Origin: Micromonospora parathelypteridis
GTDB lineage: Bacteria; Actinomycetota; Actinomycetes; Mycobacteriales; Micromonosporaceae
Assembly (NCBI RefSeq): GCF_014201145.1
Contig: NZ_JACHDP010000001.1
Location: 3,100,001 to 3,164,000 of the forward strand
Direction of reading: 5' to 3'
DNA: 64,000 bases
Numbering within the stretch: position 1 is the first letter of the stretch; each line of letters starts with the position of its first letter. Both the position numbers and the translations under genes were made by a program. Shown piece by piece: positions 1 through 9,241 of this stretch. The notes below the pieces were generated by a model that saw only the letters and a program-made list of their open reading frames with translations, did not search any database and was not told where the DNA came from.

Positions 1-1560
1 CAGACCAAGACGGCGACCGACTTCTACGCGGGCGGCCGGTCCTTCTCCGGCTTCCAGAACGGCATGGCGATCGGCGGCGACTACATGTCGGCCGCCTCGT
101 TCCTCGGCATCGCCGGCATCATCGCCCTCTACGGCTACGACGGCTTCCTCTACTCGATCGGCTTCCTGGTCGCCTGGCTGGTGGCCCTGTTGCTGGTGGC
201 GGAGCTGCTGCGTAACTCGGGTCGGTACACGATGGCCGACGTGCTGGCCTTCCGGATGCGCCAGCGTCCGGTGCGTACGGCGGCGGCGGTCTCCACCATC
301 ACGGTGTCGATCTTCTACCTGCTCGCGCAGATGGTGGGCGCCGGCGCGCTTGTGGCGCTGCTGCTCGGCATCCGGCCGGGGACGACCTTCCTCGGCATGG
401 ACGCGTCCACCGCGAAGATCGCTACCATCATCATGGTCGGCGCGCTGATGATCATCTACGTCACCGTGGGTGGCATGAAGGGCACCACCTACGTGCAGAT
501 CGTCAAGGCGTTCCTGCTCATGGGCGGCGCGCTGCTGATGACCATCCTGGTGCTGGCGAAGTTCAACTTCAACCTGTCGGCACTCCTGGGCCAGGCGGCC
601 GAGGCTTCCGGCAAGGGCAGCGCGTTCCTCGAACCCGGGTTGCGGTACGGCGTCGAGGTCGCTGGCAATTCGACACAGACCTTCTACAACAAGGTGGATC
701 TGCTGTCCCTGGGTATCGCCCTGGTGCTCGGCACCGCCGGTCTGCCGCACATCCTGATCCGCTTCTACACGGTGCCGACCGCGAAGGCGGCCCGCAAGAG
801 CGTGCTCTGGGCGATCGGCATCATCGGCACCTTCTACCTGCTCACCCTGGCCCTCGGCTTCGGTGCGGCGGCGTTGGTGGGCAGCTCGGCGATCACCGCG
901 CAGGACAAGGCCGGCAACACCGCGGCACCACAGCTGGCCGAAGCACTCGGAATCGACTTCTTCGGCGGCGAACTAGGTGGGGCGGCCCTGCTGGCGATCA
1001 TCGCGGCGGTCGCCTTCGCCACCATCCTGGCGGTGGTCGCCGGGTTGACCCTGGCCTCCTCGTCCAGCCTGGCGCACGACTTCTACGCGAACGTCATGAA
1101 GAAGGGGGAGGCGTCGGAGCGTCAGGAGGTGAAGGTCGCCCGGATCTCCGCCCTGGTGATCGGCGCGGTGTCGATCGCCCTGTCGATCTACGCACAGAAC
1201 CTCAACGTGGCGTTCCTGGTGGCGTTGGCCTTCGCGGTCGCCGCCTCGGGCAACCTGCCGGCGATCCTCTACAGCCTGTTCTGGAAGCGGTTCAACACTT
1301 CCGGCGCGGTGTGGGCGATCTACGGCGGCCTGCTCTCGGCCGTACTGCTGGTGTTCTTCTCGCCAGTGGTCTCCGGTGCGGCGACCTCGATGTTCCCGGA
1401 CCACGACTGGCAGTGGTTCCCGCTGTCCAACCCGGGCATCCTCTCCATCCCGTTCGGTTTCCTGTGCGGGTGGATCGGCACGGTCATCTCCAAGGAGCAC
1501 GACGAGGACAAGTACGCGGAGCTGGAGGTTCGCTCCCTCACCGGAGCTGGCGCCCACTGA
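1..1560 (+). CDS. actP: Cation/acetate symporter (sodium:solute symporter family), 5' end outside window
   Basis: Membrane symporter of the SSS family that imports acetate or another small monocarboxylate with a cation. The frame is open from the first base, and the residues TDFYAGGRSFSGFQNG followed by GDYMSAASFLG are the typical ActP/MctC N-terminal region, so only a short N-terminal part is missing. Many hydrophobic helices follow, with the conserved GLPHILIRFYTVP loop in the middle. The visible part is 519 residues and ends in a polar cytoplasmic tail. A 9-bp-stem hairpin lies just downstream. The family is clear; acetate as substrate is inferred from similarity. Confidence 0.9.
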   Translation, partial: QTKTATDFYAGGRSFSGFQNGMAIGGDYMSAASFLGIAGIIALYGYDGFLYSIGFLVAWLVALLLVAELLRNSGRYTMADVLAFRMRQRPVRTAAAVSTITVSIFYLLAQMVGAGALVALLLGIRPGTTFLGMDASTAKIATIIMVGALMIIYVTVGGMKGTTYVQIVKAFLLMGGALLMTILVLAKFNFNLSALLGQAAEASGKGSAFLEPGLRYGVEVAGNSTQTFYNKVDLLSLGIALVLGTAGLPHILIRFYTVPTAKAARKSVLWAIGIIGTFYLLTLALGFGAAALVGSSAITAQDKAGNTAAPQLAEALGIDFFGGELGGAALLAIIAAVAFATILAVVAGLTLASSSSLAHDFYANVMKKGEASERQEVKVARISALVIGAVSIALSIYAQNLNVAFLVALAFAVAASGNLPAILYSLFWKRFNTSGAVWAIYGGLLSAVLLVFFSPVVSGAATSMFPDHDWQWFPLSNPGILSIPFGFLCGWIGTVISKEHDEDKYAELEVRSLTGAGAH

Positions 1561-1576
1561 TCGTCGCGCACTGCCA

Positions 1577-1621
1577 GGAAGGGACTCCTGTTGACGCCAC
1601 GCGTCAGCGGGGGTCCCTTCC
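1577..1621. terminator. Hairpin terminator / copy 1 of the AGGAAGGG palindromic element
   Basis: GGAAGGGAC (1577-1585) pairs exactly with GTCCCTTCC (1613-1621) around a 27-nt loop. It lies 17 bp after the actP stop and before the next promoter. A better-formed relative sits at 11480-11510, and both share the right flank CCCTTCCGCGC, so this is probably a genomic repeat that also serves as a terminator. Confidence 0.6.
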
Positions 1622-1651
1622 GCGCAGATGGGGGTCGGTAGGCTGAGCGCC

Positions 1652-2629
1652 ATGAAGGTTGCTGAGCGCTTCGGGTCCGGTCACCGCGTCCTCGTCACCG
1701 GCGGAGCCGGTTTCGTCCCGTCGCACCTGGTGGACGTCCTGATCGCCCGTGGTTGCACGGTGGTGGCGCTGGACAACTTCGTCACCGGCTCCAAGGAGAA
1801 CGTCGCCCACCTGCTGGACCGGCCAACCTTCACCCTGGTCGAGGCGGACATCTCCGAGGGCCTGCCGAGCCACCACCCGGCACTGGCCGAGCGGTTCGAC
1901 GCGATCCTGCACATGGCCTCACCGGCCAGCCCCACCGACTTCGCCCAACTGCCGGTGGAGATCCTCCGCGTCGGCTCGGTCGGCACCCTGCACCTGTTGG
2001 AGCGCGCGGTCGCCGACGGCGCCCGGTTCCTGATGGCCTCCACCTCCGAGGCGTACGGGGACCCGAAGGAGCACCCACAGCGCGAGACCTACTGGGGCAA
2101 CGTCAACCCGATCGGGGTCCGCAGCGTCTACGACGAGGCGAAGCGCTTCTCCGAGGCGGCCACCATGGCGTACCACCGCTACCGCGGGCTCGACGCGGCG
2201 ATCGTCCGGATCTTCAACACGTACGGCCCGCGGATGCGCCCGGACGACGGCCGCGCCATCCCCACCTTCATCTCCCAGGCGCTGCGCGGCGAGCCGATCA
2301 CCGTGCACGGCACCGGCAACCAGACCCGGTCCATCTGTTTCGTCGAGGATCTGGTGCGGGGCATCCTGCTGCTGCTCGACTCGACCGAAACGGGCCCGGT
2401 CAACTGCGGCACCGAGCACGAGCTGTCCATGCGGCAACTCGCTGAGTTGATCGTGTCGCTCTCCGACAGCAACTCGCAGGTGACCTACGTCACGCGCAGC
2501 TCCGACGACCCGGAGATGCGTCGGCCCGATCTCACGCTCGCCCGGGAACTGCTCGGATACGAGCCGACGGTTGCGCCCGAAGACGGCCTGCGACGCACGA
2601 TCGAGTACTTCCGGGCGCGGCTAGGGTAA
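1652..2629 (+). CDS. NAD-dependent sugar-nucleotide epimerase/dehydratase, UDP-glucuronate decarboxylase-like
   Basis: Extended short-chain dehydrogenase acting on a nucleotide sugar. The Rossmann motif TGGAGF lies at about residues 16-21 and the catalytic YDEAK tetrad part near residue 159. The stretches GDPKEHPQ, YWGNVNPIG and FNTYGPRM closely resemble UDP-xylose synthase (UXS), which makes UDP-xylose from UDP-glucuronate. Length 325 aa fits. The frame is open 8 codons upstream, but ATG 1652 is chosen because the -10 hexamer TAGGCT (1639-1644) ends 7 nt before it, giving a leaderless mRNA. Location beside three cell-wall ligases suggests an envelope role. Exact substrate is inferred. Confidence 0.8.
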   Translation: MKVAERFGSGHRVLVTGGAGFVPSHLVDVLIARGCTVVALDNFVTGSKENVAHLLDRPTFTLVEADISEGLPSHHPALAERFDAILHMASPASPTDFAQLPVEILRVGSVGTLHLLERAVADGARFLMASTSEAYGDPKEHPQRETYWGNVNPIGVRSVYDEAKRFSEAATMAYHRYRGLDAAIVRIFNTYGPRMRPDDGRAIPTFISQALRGEPITVHGTGNQTRSICFVEDLVRGILLLLDSTETGPVNCGTEHELSMRQLAELIVSLSDSNSQVTYVTRSSDDPEMRRPDLTLARELLGYEPTVAPEDGLRRTIEYFRARLG

Positions 2630-2704
2630 CCGTTCGTCGGGCATCGGCTCTCTCTGAGTGTCGCCTGAAGGCGGCGGTGGCTCCCGCTACGTACCCTGAG
2701 TTAC

Positions 2705-3931
2705 ATGTCTGCGACTTCGTCTGCCGGCGTCCCGCGTCCGCACCTGCACCGCAGCGCCGGACGCGCGTCGGTACCCGGCCCTGATCGGGGTGCCACCGGG
2801 CGTGCCCGCCCGACCGAGGCGCGCTTCTATCCGTCGTACGACGAGGAGCAGCCCAGGCCCGGCGGCCCGGCGGGGCCGAGAGGGCCCGGTGGTCCGGGTT
2901 TCACCGGCGGGTCGGGGCGGCGTGGCCCGCGACCGCGCTGGGGTCGGATCGCCCTCGTGGCGGGGATCGCGGTGCTGGTGCTGGCGCTGCTCGGCAGCGT
3001 GGGCGCCTGGCTGTACGCCCGCAATCTCAACAGCGACCTGGCTCGCACCGACCCGTTCGCGGAGATCACCGGTGGCAGGCCGACCAAGACCGTCGATGGC
3101 GCGCTGAACATCCTGCTGGTCGGTAGCGACTCGCGGGACCCGGATGCGCCGGTCGACACCAAGAGTCAGTGGCGCGCCGACACGATCATCGTGATGCACG
3201 TCCCGGCCGACCACCAGGAGGCGTACCTGGTCTCCATCCCGCGCGACCTCTACGTGCCGATCCCGGAGAGCGCCGGCGCGGACTGCGACTCCGGCAAGCG
3301 CGCGAAGATCAACGCGGCGTTCGCGTTCGGCGGGCTGCCGCTGGCGGTACGCACCGTGGAGTGCTTCAGCGACGTTCGGATCGACCACGTGATGGCGATC
3401 GACTTCGGCGGCTTCAAGGAGGTCACCGACGCCCTCGGCGGGGTGGACCTCAAGGTGGAGCGGACCATCACCTCAATCCACAAGCCGTACCGGACGTTCA
3501 CCAAGGGCACCAACCACATGGACGGCGCGGAGGCGCTGGACTGGATCCGTCAGCGCAAGCAGTTCCCGGACGGGGACTTCGCCCGGATGCGGCACCAGCA
3601 GGAGTTCCTCCGGGCGTTGATGGACAAGGCGGCGAGCACCGGCACGCTGGCGAACCCGGGGAAGCTCAACAATTTCCTCCAGTCGGTCACCGCGGCCGTA
3701 ACCGTCGACCAGGGTTTCTCGGTTACAGACATGGCGCTGCAGTTCCGCAATCTGCGCGGCCAGAACCTCACCTTCGTGACCAGCCCGAACACGGGCAGCG
3801 ACACGATCAACGGCGAGTCCGTGGTGGTCTCGGACCGGGAGAAGGCGCTCGCCATGTACCGGGCCATGTCGGCGGACACCATGGCGGACTGGGTCAAGGC
3901 CAACCCGCCGAAGGGCAACAACGGCGGCTGA
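2705..3931 (+). CDS. LytR-CpsA-Psr (LCP) family protein 1
   Basis: LCP proteins transfer lipid-linked glycopolymers (arabinogalactan, teichoic or capsular polymers) onto peptidoglycan outside the membrane. The 408-aa protein has a disordered Pro/Gly/Arg-rich cytoplasmic head of about 80 residues, one transmembrane helix (about 80-105), and the LCP domain with RADTIIVMHV, VSIPRDLYVPIP and KINAAFAFGG, which carry the polyprenyl-phosphate-binding Arg/Asp residues. ATG 2705 follows TACCCT (2692-2697) by 7 nt, so it is probably leaderless. It is the first of three tandem paralogues. Confidence 0.9.
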   Translation: MSATSSAGVPRPHLHRSAGRASVPGPDRGATGRARPTEARFYPSYDEEQPRPGGPAGPRGPGGPGFTGGSGRRGPRPRWGRIALVAGIAVLVLALLGSVGAWLYARNLNSDLARTDPFAEITGGRPTKTVDGALNILLVGSDSRDPDAPVDTKSQWRADTIIVMHVPADHQEAYLVSIPRDLYVPIPESAGADCDSGKRAKINAAFAFGGLPLAVRTVECFSDVRIDHVMAIDFGGFKEVTDALGGVDLKVERTITSIHKPYRTFTKGTNHMDGAEALDWIRQRKQFPDGDFARMRHQQEFLRALMDKAASTGTLANPGKLNNFLQSVTAAVTVDQGFSVTDMALQFRNLRGQNLTFVTSPNTGSDTINGESVVVSDREKALAMYRAMSADTMADWVKANPPKGNNGG

Positions 3932-4124
3932 CCGCATCAGGGGGACGGCCTGCCGTTACGGCTGTCGGCGGCCCGACGGCCACCCGGCCGTTCGGGTCAT
4001 CGAGTGACGACGATCGACTGAGTACGAGAAAAAGACGTCCGGATTGACCCGGGATGAACTCGCCAAGTCGAATTGATGTACGTACAGTGGTGCCGCCCCC
4101 TCCTGATCACGAGCTGGAGCACGC

Positions 4125-5387
4125 ATGCCGGTTCAGGCCAGTCGTCGCCCTTCGTCCCCCGGGTCCGCCGCCCCCAGCGGCCGTGTCGCCGCAGCCATAC
4201 CAGTGCAGGCCCGCCCCTCGCGCGGCGGGCCGGGCGGTCGCCCGCCCGGCGGTGGCGATGGCGGCCGGGTGGGTGGCGGTGGGTCGGCGAAGAAGCGGAC
4301 CAAGCGCAAGGACCCGCTCTGGGCCCGTCTGACCGTGGTGTTCGGGGCGGTGCTGATGCTCACCAGCGGGGCCGCCGTCGTCGGCACCAAGGTGATGATC
4401 GGTCAGGCGACCGGTGACATCGCCCAGCGCAACCTGCTGGGTGGGGCCGGCAAGTCCGACGCCGAGGGCGGGGCGAGCCTGGACGGGCCGATCGACATGC
4501 TGCTGCTCGGCGTGGACGCGCGGGAGCGCTGGGCGGCCGACGATGTCCGCTCGGACAGCATCATCATCCTGCACATCCCGGCCACGCACGACCAGGCGTA
4601 CCTGATCTCCATCCCCCGGGACACCGAGGCGCACATCCCGTCCCGTCCGAAGAGCGGTTGGTCCGGCGGCAACGGAAAGATCAATGCAGCCTTCGAGGTC
4701 GGCGCCCGCAACGGCGGCGGGTGGGAGGGCGGCGCACAGTTGATGGCCGAGACGATCCAGCGACTCACCGACGTCAGCTTCGACGGCGCGGCGATCATCA
4801 ACTTCGGCGGCTTCAAGAACGTCATCGACACCCTCGGCACGGTGAAGATCTGCGTGAGCCACGAGGTCAAGTCGAAGCACATGTCGTTCGTCGACGGCAA
4901 GCCGATGTGGAACGCCGACGCCAAGAAGACCGGCAAGAAGATGACCCCGGTGCTGCACAAGAAGGGCTGCCAGGAGATGGAGGGCTGGGCGGCCCTGGAC
5001 TACTCCCGGCAGCGCTACGGACTGCCCGGCGGCGACTACGACCGGCAGCAGAACCAGCAGCAGCTGATCAAGGCGATGGCCCGGAAGGCGACCGACGGCG
5101 GCATGTTGACCAAGCCCGCCAAGCTCCAGCAGTTGGTCAAGACGGCGGGTAAGGCGCTCGTGCTGGACACCGGCGGCGTGCCGATCGAGAACTTCATCTT
5201 CACCATGCGCGGGGTCACCGCGAACGAGCTGACCATGCTCAAGACCAACAACGGCACCTTCAACGGCAATGGCAACGGCAACGAGGCCTTGAGCGAAGAG
5301 ACGCTTGCCATGTTCCGGGCGGTCAAGCAGGACAAGCTCGCCGAATTCGTCTTCACCCACCCCGAGGTGATCTCCACTCGCAAGTGA
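4125..5387 (+). CDS. LytR-CpsA-Psr (LCP) family protein 2
   Basis: Second LCP paralogue, 420 aa. It has a basic, Gly/Pro-rich cytoplasmic head of about 65 residues, a signal-anchor helix (about 65-88) and an extracytoplasmic LCP domain with RSDSIIILHIP, ISIPRDTEAHIP, GKINAAFEVG, the central NFGGFKNVIDTLG segment and the late QRYGLPGGDYDRQQNQQQ motif typical of actinobacterial LCP enzymes. ATG 4125 is preceded by GAGCTGGAG. The 193-bp gap upstream probably contains its own promoter, but no clear pair of hexamers stands out. Confidence 0.9.
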   Translation: MPVQASRRPSSPGSAAPSGRVAAAIPVQARPSRGGPGGRPPGGGDGGRVGGGGSAKKRTKRKDPLWARLTVVFGAVLMLTSGAAVVGTKVMIGQATGDIAQRNLLGGAGKSDAEGGASLDGPIDMLLLGVDARERWAADDVRSDSIIILHIPATHDQAYLISIPRDTEAHIPSRPKSGWSGGNGKINAAFEVGARNGGGWEGGAQLMAETIQRLTDVSFDGAAIINFGGFKNVIDTLGTVKICVSHEVKSKHMSFVDGKPMWNADAKKTGKKMTPVLHKKGCQEMEGWAALDYSRQRYGLPGGDYDRQQNQQQLIKAMARKATDGGMLTKPAKLQQLVKTAGKALVLDTGGVPIENFIFTMRGVTANELTMLKTNNGTFNGNGNGNEALSEETLAMFRAVKQDKLAEFVFTHPEVISTRK

Positions 5388-5523
5388 GGGCAGTGGCCGG
5401 AAGTCACGAAACCCGGCGACGGCACCGTCACCGCCCGTAGCCTGACGTGAGCAGGTTTCACGTATCGGCCGCGGGGAGGCTGTCACGTCCAGGTCGGGAC
5501 GGAACGCGGCGGGCCGGGCCGGA

Positions 5524-6531
5524 GTGCCCCCGACCGCCCGACCACGCCGCGCCCGCGGGTCGCGGATCCTGCTCGGCATCGGCCTGGCCCTCGTCCTGCT
5601 GTCCGGGCTCGCCCTGGCCGGGCTCGAGACGCTCAGCAACCGGTACGACCGCACGGTGACCAAGGAGCAACTGCTCGACCCCGACGCCCGCACCGACCGG
5701 ACCGACCTGGACGGGCCACTCAACTATCTCCTGGTCGGCTCCGACCGGCGCCCAGGCGACACCGGACCGGACCAACGCTCGGACACCATCCTCATCGTGC
5801 ACGTGCCCGCCGGCCAGCGGGAGGCCTACCTGGTCTCCATCCCGCGCGATCTGCTGGTCGCCATCCCGCCCGCGAACGGCTTCGGTGGGGGTCAAGACAA
5901 GATCAATGCGGCGTACGAGCACGGCGGTGGCGGGCAGGCCGGGGCCCAACTGCTCTCCGCCACCCTCAACCGGCTCACCGGAATCCAGTTCGACGGTGCC
6001 GCGCTGATCGACTTCTCCGGCTTCCGGAAGGTCATCGACCTGCTCGGCGGGGTGGAGATGTGCGTGGACACCGAGGTCCGCTCGATCCACACCAACCGGG
6101 TCTTCCCCACCGGATGCCAGCAGATGGACGGGGCACAGGCGCTCGACTACGTACGACAGCGCTACGACCTGCCCGGCGGCGACTACGACCGGCAGCACCA
6201 CCAGCAGCAGTTGCTCCGGGCGATGCTGGACAGCGCCGGCAAGGCGGACCTGCGCAGCAACCCGGTCAAGTTGGACCAGGTGCTCCGGGCGGTGGGCGGC
6301 TCGTTGACCGTCGACACCAACGGCGTACCCCTGGAGGATCTGCTCCTCGCGCTGCGCGCGCTGCCGCCCGACGGGATGCGCGGCATCCAGGTGCCGTCGT
6401 CTCCACAGACCATCAACGAGGTGTCGTACGTGGTGCTCGACAACGGGGGCAACGGGCTCTTCGAGGCGGTTCGCGGCCGGGCGATGCCGAGCTGGGCGCA
6501 GGCCAACCCGCGCTGGGTGACCCGGTTGTGA
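5524..6531 (+). CDS. LytR-CpsA-Psr (LCP) family protein 3
   Basis: Third LCP paralogue, 335 aa, the shortest. A short basic head precedes a membrane anchor (about residues 14-36); the LCP domain has QRSDTILIVHVP, VSIPRDLLVAIP, DKINAAYEHGG, DFSGFRKVIDLLGG and QRYDLPGGDYDRQHHQQQ. It resembles paralogue 2 more than paralogue 1 in these motifs, suggesting local duplication. GTG 5524 is the first plausible start in a frame that stays open further upstream without ATG or GTG, so the N-terminus is uncertain. Confidence 0.88.
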   Translation: MPPTARPRRARGSRILLGIGLALVLLSGLALAGLETLSNRYDRTVTKEQLLDPDARTDRTDLDGPLNYLLVGSDRRPGDTGPDQRSDTILIVHVPAGQREAYLVSIPRDLLVAIPPANGFGGGQDKINAAYEHGGGGQAGAQLLSATLNRLTGIQFDGAALIDFSGFRKVIDLLGGVEMCVDTEVRSIHTNRVFPTGCQQMDGAQALDYVRQRYDLPGGDYDRQHHQQQLLRAMLDSAGKADLRSNPVKLDQVLRAVGGSLTVDTNGVPLEDLLLALRALPPDGMRGIQVPSSPQTINEVSYVVLDNGGNGLFEAVRGRAMPSWAQANPRWVTRL

Positions 6532-6577
6532 CAGTGCCGACGGCCAGGTCGGTGTCGATCCGGTCGACGAGGATCTA

Positions 6578-6925
6578 ATGTTGCTTCCTGTGTTCGGACC
6601 CCAGGTTCCCACCGTGCCCGTGACCGAGATCGCCGACGAGACCTACCTGCTGGATGTGCGGGAGGACGACGAATGGGCGGCCGGCCATGCTCCCCATGCC
6701 CACCACCTGCCGATGATGGAGCTGCCAGCTCGGCTCGCGGAGGTGCCCACCGACCGGGACGTGGCGGTCGTCTGCCGCTCCGGGGGGCGTTCCGCCCAGG
6801 TCGTCGCCTACCTGATCAACAACGGCTGGGAGCAGGTGCGTAACGCCGACGGCGGGATGCGCCAGTGGGCCGCCGTCGGCCGACCGGTGGTCGACGCGAA
6901 CGGGCAGCCCGGCCAGGTCATCTGA
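6578..6925 (+). CDS. Rhodanese-like domain protein
   Basis: Single-domain rhodanese of 115 aa, a putative sulfur or persulfide carrier. The active-site loop is CRSGGRS with the catalytic cysteine at residue 66, preceded by the LLDVREDDEW and GHAPHA segments characteristic of the fold. The histidine-rich AHHLP stretch follows the usual 'GHIPGA' position. The downstream phosphodiesterase gene starts 10 bp after its stop, so the two are probably co-transcribed. Confidence 0.85.
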   Translation: MLLPVFGPQVPTVPVTEIADETYLLDVREDDEWAAGHAPHAHHLPMMELPARLAEVPTDRDVAVVCRSGGRSAQVVAYLINNGWEQVRNADGGMRQWAAVGRPVVDANGQPGQVI

Positions 6926-6935
6926 GGCGGCCGGG

Positions 6936-7724
6936 ATGGCTGGGCCACTGGTCTTCGCGCACCGCGGCGCCTCGTACGACCTCCCTGAGCACACCCTCGC
7001 CGCCTACCTGCGCGCTCTCGACGAGGGCGCCGACGGCCTGGAGTGCGACGTCCGGCTAACCCGGGACGGGCACCTGGTCTGCGTGCACGACCGACGACTC
7101 GACCGCACCAGCAACGGTCGCGGTCTGGTCAGCGCGCGTACGCTCGCCGAGCTGGACGCACTGGACTTCGGCTCGTGGCATCCGGGCAGCGCGCCGGGCG
7201 GGGACCTACCGCCGGACGAGTCGCACACCCGGCTGCTGACGCTGGCCCGACTGCTGGACGCGGTGCTCGCCGCCGGCCGGCCGGTCCGGCTGCTGGTGGA
7301 GACGAAACATCCGTCCCGTTACGGCTCGAATGTGGAACGGCGACTGGTCAGTCTGCTGCGCCGGTACGGGCTGGCCGACCCGGCGCCGGACGACCCGGTG
7401 CAGATCACCGTCATGTCGTTCTCCCCGCTGGCCGTCCGCCGGGTACGCGAGCTCGCTCCGAAGCTGCCCACGGTGCTGTTGCTGGAGGTGTTGCCGCCCT
7501 GGCTGCGGCTGGGTCGGCTGCCGTTCGGCGCCCGGATCGCAGGGCCGGGCATCGGCCTGGTCCGGGCCCGTCCGAAACTGCTGCCCGCTCTTCGCATGGC
7601 CGGCAACCAGGTGTACGTCTGGACGGTCAACGAACCGACCGACCTGGAGCTGGCGCTGGCCGCCGGTGCGGACGGGATCATCACTGATCGGCCCGCGTAC
7701 GCCCTCGCCCGGCTGGACCGCTGA
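6936..7724 (+). CDS. Glycerophosphodiester phosphodiesterase family protein
   Basis: Hydrolyses glycerophosphodiesters from phospholipid turnover to glycerol-3-phosphate and alcohols. The 262-aa TIM barrel shows the family signature: FAHRGASYDLPEHTL with the catalytic His, LECDVRLTRDG and VCVHDRRLDRTSNGRG with metal-binding Glu, Asp and His, then LLVETKHP and the closing TVNEPTDLELALAAGADGIITDRP. No signal peptide is seen, so it is probably cytoplasmic. It follows the rhodanese gene by 10 bp. Confidence 0.9.
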   Translation: MAGPLVFAHRGASYDLPEHTLAAYLRALDEGADGLECDVRLTRDGHLVCVHDRRLDRTSNGRGLVSARTLAELDALDFGSWHPGSAPGGDLPPDESHTRLLTLARLLDAVLAAGRPVRLLVETKHPSRYGSNVERRLVSLLRRYGLADPAPDDPVQITVMSFSPLAVRRVRELAPKLPTVLLLEVLPPWLRLGRLPFGARIAGPGIGLVRARPKLLPALRMAGNQVYVWTVNEPTDLELALAAGADGIITDRPAYALARLDR

Positions 7725-7770
7725 CCGGGCGGGGGTGCCCAAATCCTCGTCGGCGGGGCAGACTCGGCAC

Positions 7771-9225
7771 ATGCTGGAGCGTATCGATTTTCCCGCTCTC
7801 CTCGCTGGCCACACCATCGTGATCGAGATGATCAACTCGGGGGAAGCGGGCCTTCCGGTCCTCACCCAGCTGCTCCGGGTGGCCCAGCCAGCCCTCGGCG
7901 CGACAGGTATGGCGTTCGTCGAGTTCGGTCCGACCGGCGGTCGCGTGATCGCCGCGACCGGCGCGGCGGAGTGGGCCCTCGGCCGTCCGCTGGCGGTCGA
8001 CGACCCGGACACCGTCTGCCTGCTCGCCGGGCCACGGGTGCAACAGGTCCGGGTGAGCCACCTCAACGGCAAGTTGGCCGGCGAGCTGGCCGGCAGTGGC
8101 CTACGCCAGATGGTGGTCTCCCGGGCCGAGATCGGCGGCCACACCGTCGGCAGTCTGCACGCCCTCTACTCGAGCGATGACGAGCCGGGCGCCGAACGGC
8201 AGGGAGTGATCGCCTACCTCGCGTCCTGCGTCGGGCACATGTACGGCGACCAGACCGGCCTGCCCGTGCACGGCGACGGGCCGGTGGTGGCGGCACTCGC
8301 CGACGGGCTGGCCGTCGTCGACCGGGACGGGCACGTCCGACTCTGGAACCCGGCCGCCGCCCAGGTCACCGGCCGGCCGGTCGAGCAGGCGCTGAGCCGC
8401 CCACTGCCGTTTCCGCTGCCGCCCTCCGGCCAGGTTCGAGACCACCGGATGCCGGACGGTCGCTGGCTGCGGATCACCTCCGGCGACCTGCCCGGCCCGG
8501 GCACGCTGCGGGTGGTCACCTTCCGCGACATCACCGACCAGCAGCGCCGCGACCACGACCGGGATCTGTTCGTCGCGGTGACAAGCCACGAGCTGCGCAC
8601 CCCGGTCACCGTGATCAAGGGGTACGCGGACACCCTCACCGACCACTGGGAGTCGCTGACCGAGGTCGACCGACGGCAGGCTGCCCGGGTGATCGGGCAA
8701 CGCGCGAACGAGTTGGCCCGGCTGGTCGACCGTCTCCTCAGCTCGGCGGCCGAGGCGGGGCCGGGGGATGAACCACCCGCCTTGTTCGACCTCGGCGACG
8801 CGCTGCGTTCCGCCGTCGTGGACCTGCCGGCGGAGTTGCGGCGCCGGCTGACGGTCCTCCTCCCGACCGACCTGCCCAAGGTGCTCGGCCACCGGCCCAG
8901 CCTGGCCACCGTGCTGACCGAGTTGACGACAAACGCCGGCAAGTACTCCGCCCCGGACACTCCGATCGAGATCACCGCCTCGGTCGACGGCCAACTGGTG
9001 GCGTTCCGGGTCAGCGATCGGGGCATCGGCATCCGCCCGGAGCACGTGGAGCGGGCGTTCGACCGGTTCTGGCAGGGCGAGTCCGGCGACCGGCGCGGCT
9101 ACCCGGGGGCAGGGCTCGGCCTCTATCTCGTCCGCCGAATCGTTGAACAGCAGAATGGATGGGTATCCCTACGTCCGAGGACCGGCGGCGGTACGGTCGC
9201 AGAGGTGCGGCTACCGCGCGGTTGA
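7771..9225 (+). CDS. PAS-domain sensor histidine kinase
   Basis: 484-aa cytoplasmic histidine kinase with no transmembrane helix. Residues 1-165 look like a GAF-type sensor. A PAS domain follows (about 170-265, ADGLAVVDRDGHVRLWNPAA). The HisKA dimerisation box is SHELRTPVTVIKGY with phospho-acceptor His273. The HATPase domain shows LTTNAGKYS (N box), SDRGIGIRPEH (G1), FDRFWQGES and GAGLGLYLV (G2). ATG 7771 is chosen because the frame upstream only overlaps the phosphodiesterase gene; CAGACT lies 6 nt before it. No response regulator gene is adjacent, so this is an orphan kinase in this window. Confidence 0.88.
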   Translation: MLERIDFPALLAGHTIVIEMINSGEAGLPVLTQLLRVAQPALGATGMAFVEFGPTGGRVIAATGAAEWALGRPLAVDDPDTVCLLAGPRVQQVRVSHLNGKLAGELAGSGLRQMVVSRAEIGGHTVGSLHALYSSDDEPGAERQGVIAYLASCVGHMYGDQTGLPVHGDGPVVAALADGLAVVDRDGHVRLWNPAAAQVTGRPVEQALSRPLPFPLPPSGQVRDHRMPDGRWLRITSGDLPGPGTLRVVTFRDITDQQRRDHDRDLFVAVTSHELRTPVTVIKGYADTLTDHWESLTEVDRRQAARVIGQRANELARLVDRLLSSAAEAGPGDEPPALFDLGDALRSAVVDLPAELRRRLTVLLPTDLPKVLGHRPSLATVLTELTTNAGKYSAPDTPIEITASVDGQLVAFRVSDRGIGIRPEHVERAFDRFWQGESGDRRGYPGAGLGLYLVRRIVEQQNGWVSLRPRTGGGTVAEVRLPRG

Positions 9226-9241
9226 CCGAGGGTGACGCGAC

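Noticed and set aside
5447..5659. GTG 5447 as start of LCP protein 3
   Set aside because: It is in a different reading frame from the LCP domain.
4107..5723. A 538-codon minus-strand frame opposite the LCP genes
   Set aside because: Codon-bias shadow of two clear LCP genes; composition is Arg/Val/Gly-rich with no family features.
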